Translations under genes and position numbers: made by a program | Part shown: in pieces, positions 62,683-64,000 of the stretch | How positions within the stretch are numbered: position 1 is the first letter of the stretch | Layout of the letters: each line of letters begins with the position of its first letter | Notes under the pieces: generated by a model | What the model was told of the DNA's origin: nothing | The model's database searches: none | What the model saw: the letters and a program-made list of their open reading frames with translations, nothing else | Source: JBKEBQ01 sp047973225 | GTDB taxonomy: Bacteria > Bacillota_I > Bacilli_A > Erysipelotrichales > Erysipelotrichaceae | Direction: 5' to 3' | Assembly: GCA_047973225.1 (NCBI GenBank) | Contig: JBKEBQ010000040.1 | Coordinates: forward strand, 11,645 to 75,644 | DNA: 64,000 nt

Positions 62683-62759
62683 TGGGGCGACCGATGGGGA
62701 TCGAACCCACGCATGACTGGACCACAACCAGTTGTGTTAACCACTTCACCACGACCGCC
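62683..62759 (-). tRNA. tRNA-His (GTG anticodon)
   Basis: A 77-nt tRNA on the minus strand. The extra G-1 (62759) pairs with discriminator C73, a His-specific feature. The anticodon loop reads TTGTGGT (anticodon GTG) in a 5-bp stem ACTGG/CCAGT, T-arm GTGGG/CCCAT, U8 and A14 in place, and the CCA end is encoded (62683-62685). The acceptor has two G-U type pairs. Confidence 0.95.
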
Positions 62760-62781
62760 ATAACTTTGTTAAGCATATATG

Positions 62782-62810
62782 ATTATAACGAATTATTTAG
62801 TCTTTGTAAA
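62782..62810 (-). promoter_or_regulatory. promoter of tRNA-His
   Basis: On the minus strand TTTACA, 17 nt, TATAAT, about 22 nt before the tRNA. The rest of 62811-63076 shows nothing further. Confidence 0.75.
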
Positions 62811-63076
62811 GTGTATTTTATGCATTTAAAGAAAGATATTGCATTTCATAGTCGATGTGGTATAGTATCGCATTTTGCACAAATTAAAATTGATATTTTT
62901 TCGTCATGGAATTGTATAGTTTAGCGTATTTTAACAATGTCATTTTAAAAAAACAATGAAGAAAAAATGAAATATGCATAAAGGCATGTGCAGTACTCGT
63001 ATTTTTTCAAGGAAACATACATTATGGTCGATATATTGTTTAGCTTGTGTTGATGTTAGTGTGAAAGCAAGTCTTG

Positions 63077-63622
63077 TTATAAAAGGATTGGTGACGTTTT
63101 TCTAATTTCAATTACTTTTGCGATAATCGCTGTTTTCGGGAGTACGGTATTACTTAAGATATAATTTTGCTCATGTAGTTTTATAATATTATCAATTGCC
63201 CACATATCTTCATCATGATATAACACGAGAGTATGTTTTTCATAATGATTTAAGATTTTGAGTAAATATATATCTTGAGGATTTAAGAAGGTATGTTCTA
63301 GGTGTATATTCGTGCAGGCAAAATCTACATCTTGTTCAGTATATATTTGATGCTGTGACGTTTTGTTTTGATAATCATAAAAAGATGTGTATATCGGGAT
63401 GGTTGCATCTTCGATCAAATAACTTTTCGGGATATGAAAGTAATTTGCAAGAATTTCAATCCGCTCCATCCGCGGATATTTTTTCCCATTCATCCATTCT
63501 GAAATAATACCAGCACTAAACTCTAAATCACGAATAAGATCTAGTTGTGTTTTATGTTGTTGTGTAAGGTAAAATCTTAAGTTTTTTGTAAATATGGTTT
63601 GTAATTCCTCTTTCTTTTTCAT
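63077..63622 (-). CDS. XRE-type (CI-like) repressor
   Basis: A 181-residue regulator with an N-terminal helix-turn-helix (about 5-65; TQLDLIRDLEFSAGIISEWMNGKKYPRMERIEIL). The C-terminal region (about 95-178) has the strand order of LexA/CI-type S24 domains, ending AIIAKVIEI, but the catalytic Ser/Lys context is not evident, so self-cleavage is doubtful. Divergent from a Cro-sized partner, with repeated operators between. GGAG before the ATG. Confidence 0.8.
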   Translation of the reverse strand: MKKKEELQTIFTKNLRFYLTQQHKTQLDLIRDLEFSAGIISEWMNGKKYPRMERIEILANYFHIPKSYLIEDATIPIYTSFYDYQNKTSQHQIYTEQDVDFACTNIHLEHTFLNPQDIYLLKILNHYEKHTLVLYHDEDMWAIDNIIKLHEQNYILSNTVLPKTAIIAKVIEIRKTSPILL

Positions 63623-63640
63623 AGAATCTCCATTGCTTTG

Positions 63641-63669
63641 ATTATATCGCTTAAAGTGAATTATATCAA
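63641..63669 (-). promoter_or_regulatory. promoter of the CI-like repressor
   Basis: On the minus strand TTGATA (63669-63664), 17 nt, TATAAT (63646-63641). The spacer is exactly the first 17-bp repeat. Confidence 0.85.
63647..63663. repeat. operator repeat 1
   Basis: TCGCTTAAAGTGAATTA, identical to 63706-63722. The core TTCxCTTnAAGxGAA is nearly palindromic. Confidence 0.85.
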
Positions 63670-63697
63670 CATAAAAGGGAAATATATTTCTTATAAA

Positions 63698-63726
63698 TTG
63701 ACAATTCGCTTAAAGTGAATTAAAAT
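63698..63726 (+). promoter_or_regulatory. promoter of the Cro-like regulator
   Basis: TTGACA (63698-63703), 17 nt, TAAAAT (63721-63726). Operator repeat 2 fills most of the spacer. Confidence 0.85.
63706..63722. repeat. operator repeat 2
   Basis: Perfect 17-bp copy of 63647-63663, 59 bp away in direct orientation. Confidence 0.85.
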
Positions 63727-63751
63727 AATAATAATATAGGTGAGGTATGCT

Positions 63752-63994
63752 ATGGTTGAAATGGTATTGACACTAAAAGCTTGCAGAATCAATTGTAATT
63801 TGAAAATTAAAGAAGTTGCAGAATTGGTTGGTAGAACAGATCGAACCGTAAAGAATTGGGAGAGTGGAAGAAGTATTCCAAACGGGCAAGATTTGAAGAA
63901 ATTATCTGCTATCTATCGCGTTGACATTGACCATATTTTTCTTGGTGATACAGTTTCATTAAAAGCATTTTATAAACAAAAAGTATCTTTATAA
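63752..63994 (+). CDS. small XRE-type (Cro-like) regulator
   Basis: An 80-residue helix-turn-helix protein (KIKEVAELVGRTDRTVKNWESGRSIPNGQDLKKLSAIYRVDID). GGTGAGG at 63739-63745 fits ATG 63752; the frame's GTG at 63740 lies inside the ribosome site. Complete within the window. Its consensus promoter is split by an operator repeat, so the CI-like neighbour, itself, or both should control it. The genes it governs lie beyond the edge. Confidence 0.85.
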   Translation: MVEMVLTLKACRINCNLKIKEVAELVGRTDRTVKNWESGRSIPNGQDLKKLSAIYRVDIDHIFLGDTVSLKAFYKQKVSL

Positions 63995-64000
63995 AGCACA

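Noticed and set aside
62683..63622. tRNA-His as attachment site of an integrated element at the right end
   Set aside because: The tRNA 3' end points away from the regulators, no repeat of its 3' end was seen in the window, and no integrase is visible. It stays open until DNA beyond the edge is read.
1..64000. CRISPR array, T-box or known riboswitch
   Set aside because: No regularly spaced direct repeats were seen, and no T-box core (GGTGG specifier-type antiterminator) or riboswitch core was recognised before any gene.

Overview
The window looks like chromosomal DNA of a low-GC Gram-positive bacterium (Firmicutes/Bacillota). I place it tentatively in the Erysipelotrichia. The reasons are AT-rich composition, strong AGGAGG-type ribosome sites, a type-B-like RNase P RNA directly after gpsB, MurT/GatD, RNase Y, MutS2, recU-ponA, a yqeG-yqeH-yhbY cluster and a fused NadD-YqeK protein. 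UGA is used as a normal stop throughout. The placement is inference from gene content only.

Layout. 1-6.4 kb: dCMP deaminase, a lipoprotein, then cvpA-mutS2-uvrC (DNA repair). 6.5-7.2 kb: a decayed secreted-peptide/ABC locus. 7.4-14.3 kb: yebC, a GNAT enzyme, tmcAL, a sugar nucleotidyltransferase, yceD-rpmF, a CarD-type regulator, and murT-gatD (lipid II amidation). 14.5-17.9 kb: a lactococcin-972-type bacteriocin locus (secreted peptide, 8-TM membrane protein, ABC ATPase). 18.1-24.7 kb: the rimP-nusA-rnpM-ylxQ-infB-rbfA operon, behind a strong promoter and a leader hairpin, with a VanZ-like and an unknown gene at its end. 25.2-31.5 kb: yqeG-yqeH-yhbY-nadD/yqeK-rsfS-methyltransferase-mtnN-ypmB-like-dnaD-nth, tightly packed.

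31.5-36.4 kb: a catabolite-controlled lactose/cellobiose-type PTS operon with DUF3284, MupG (6-phospho-muramidase) and a GntR/HutC regulator, plus two small orphan proteins. This is probably a cell-wall-sugar salvage system. 36.5-43.8 kb: ponA and recU (reverse), gpsB, rnpB, rodZ, pgsA, pncC, recA. 44-49.4 kb: rny-ymdB, an IS30-type transposase remnant in a 1.2-kb decayed stretch, a ferredoxin, miaB. 49.4-62.5 kb: YitT-type membrane protein, DUF885 lipoprotein, MarR regulator, PHP and HAD hydrolases, methyltransferase, lipoprotein, U32/RlhA-like protein, ankyrin protein, EF-G-like GTPase. 62.7 kb: tRNA-His. 63.1-64 kb: two divergent XRE-type regulators sharing a repeated operator, resembling a phage-type switch whose target lies past the window edge.

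The most interesting items are: the intact and the decayed bacteriocin-type loci; the divergent switch with identical 17-bp repeats filling both promoter spacers; the PTS-MupG operon with a cre site and a HutC-like palindrome; a 21-codon leader ORF running into a terminator ahead of an ankyrin/EF-G-like gene pair; two candidate leaderless mRNAs; and a MutS2 whose Smr domain lacks its LDLRG motif.
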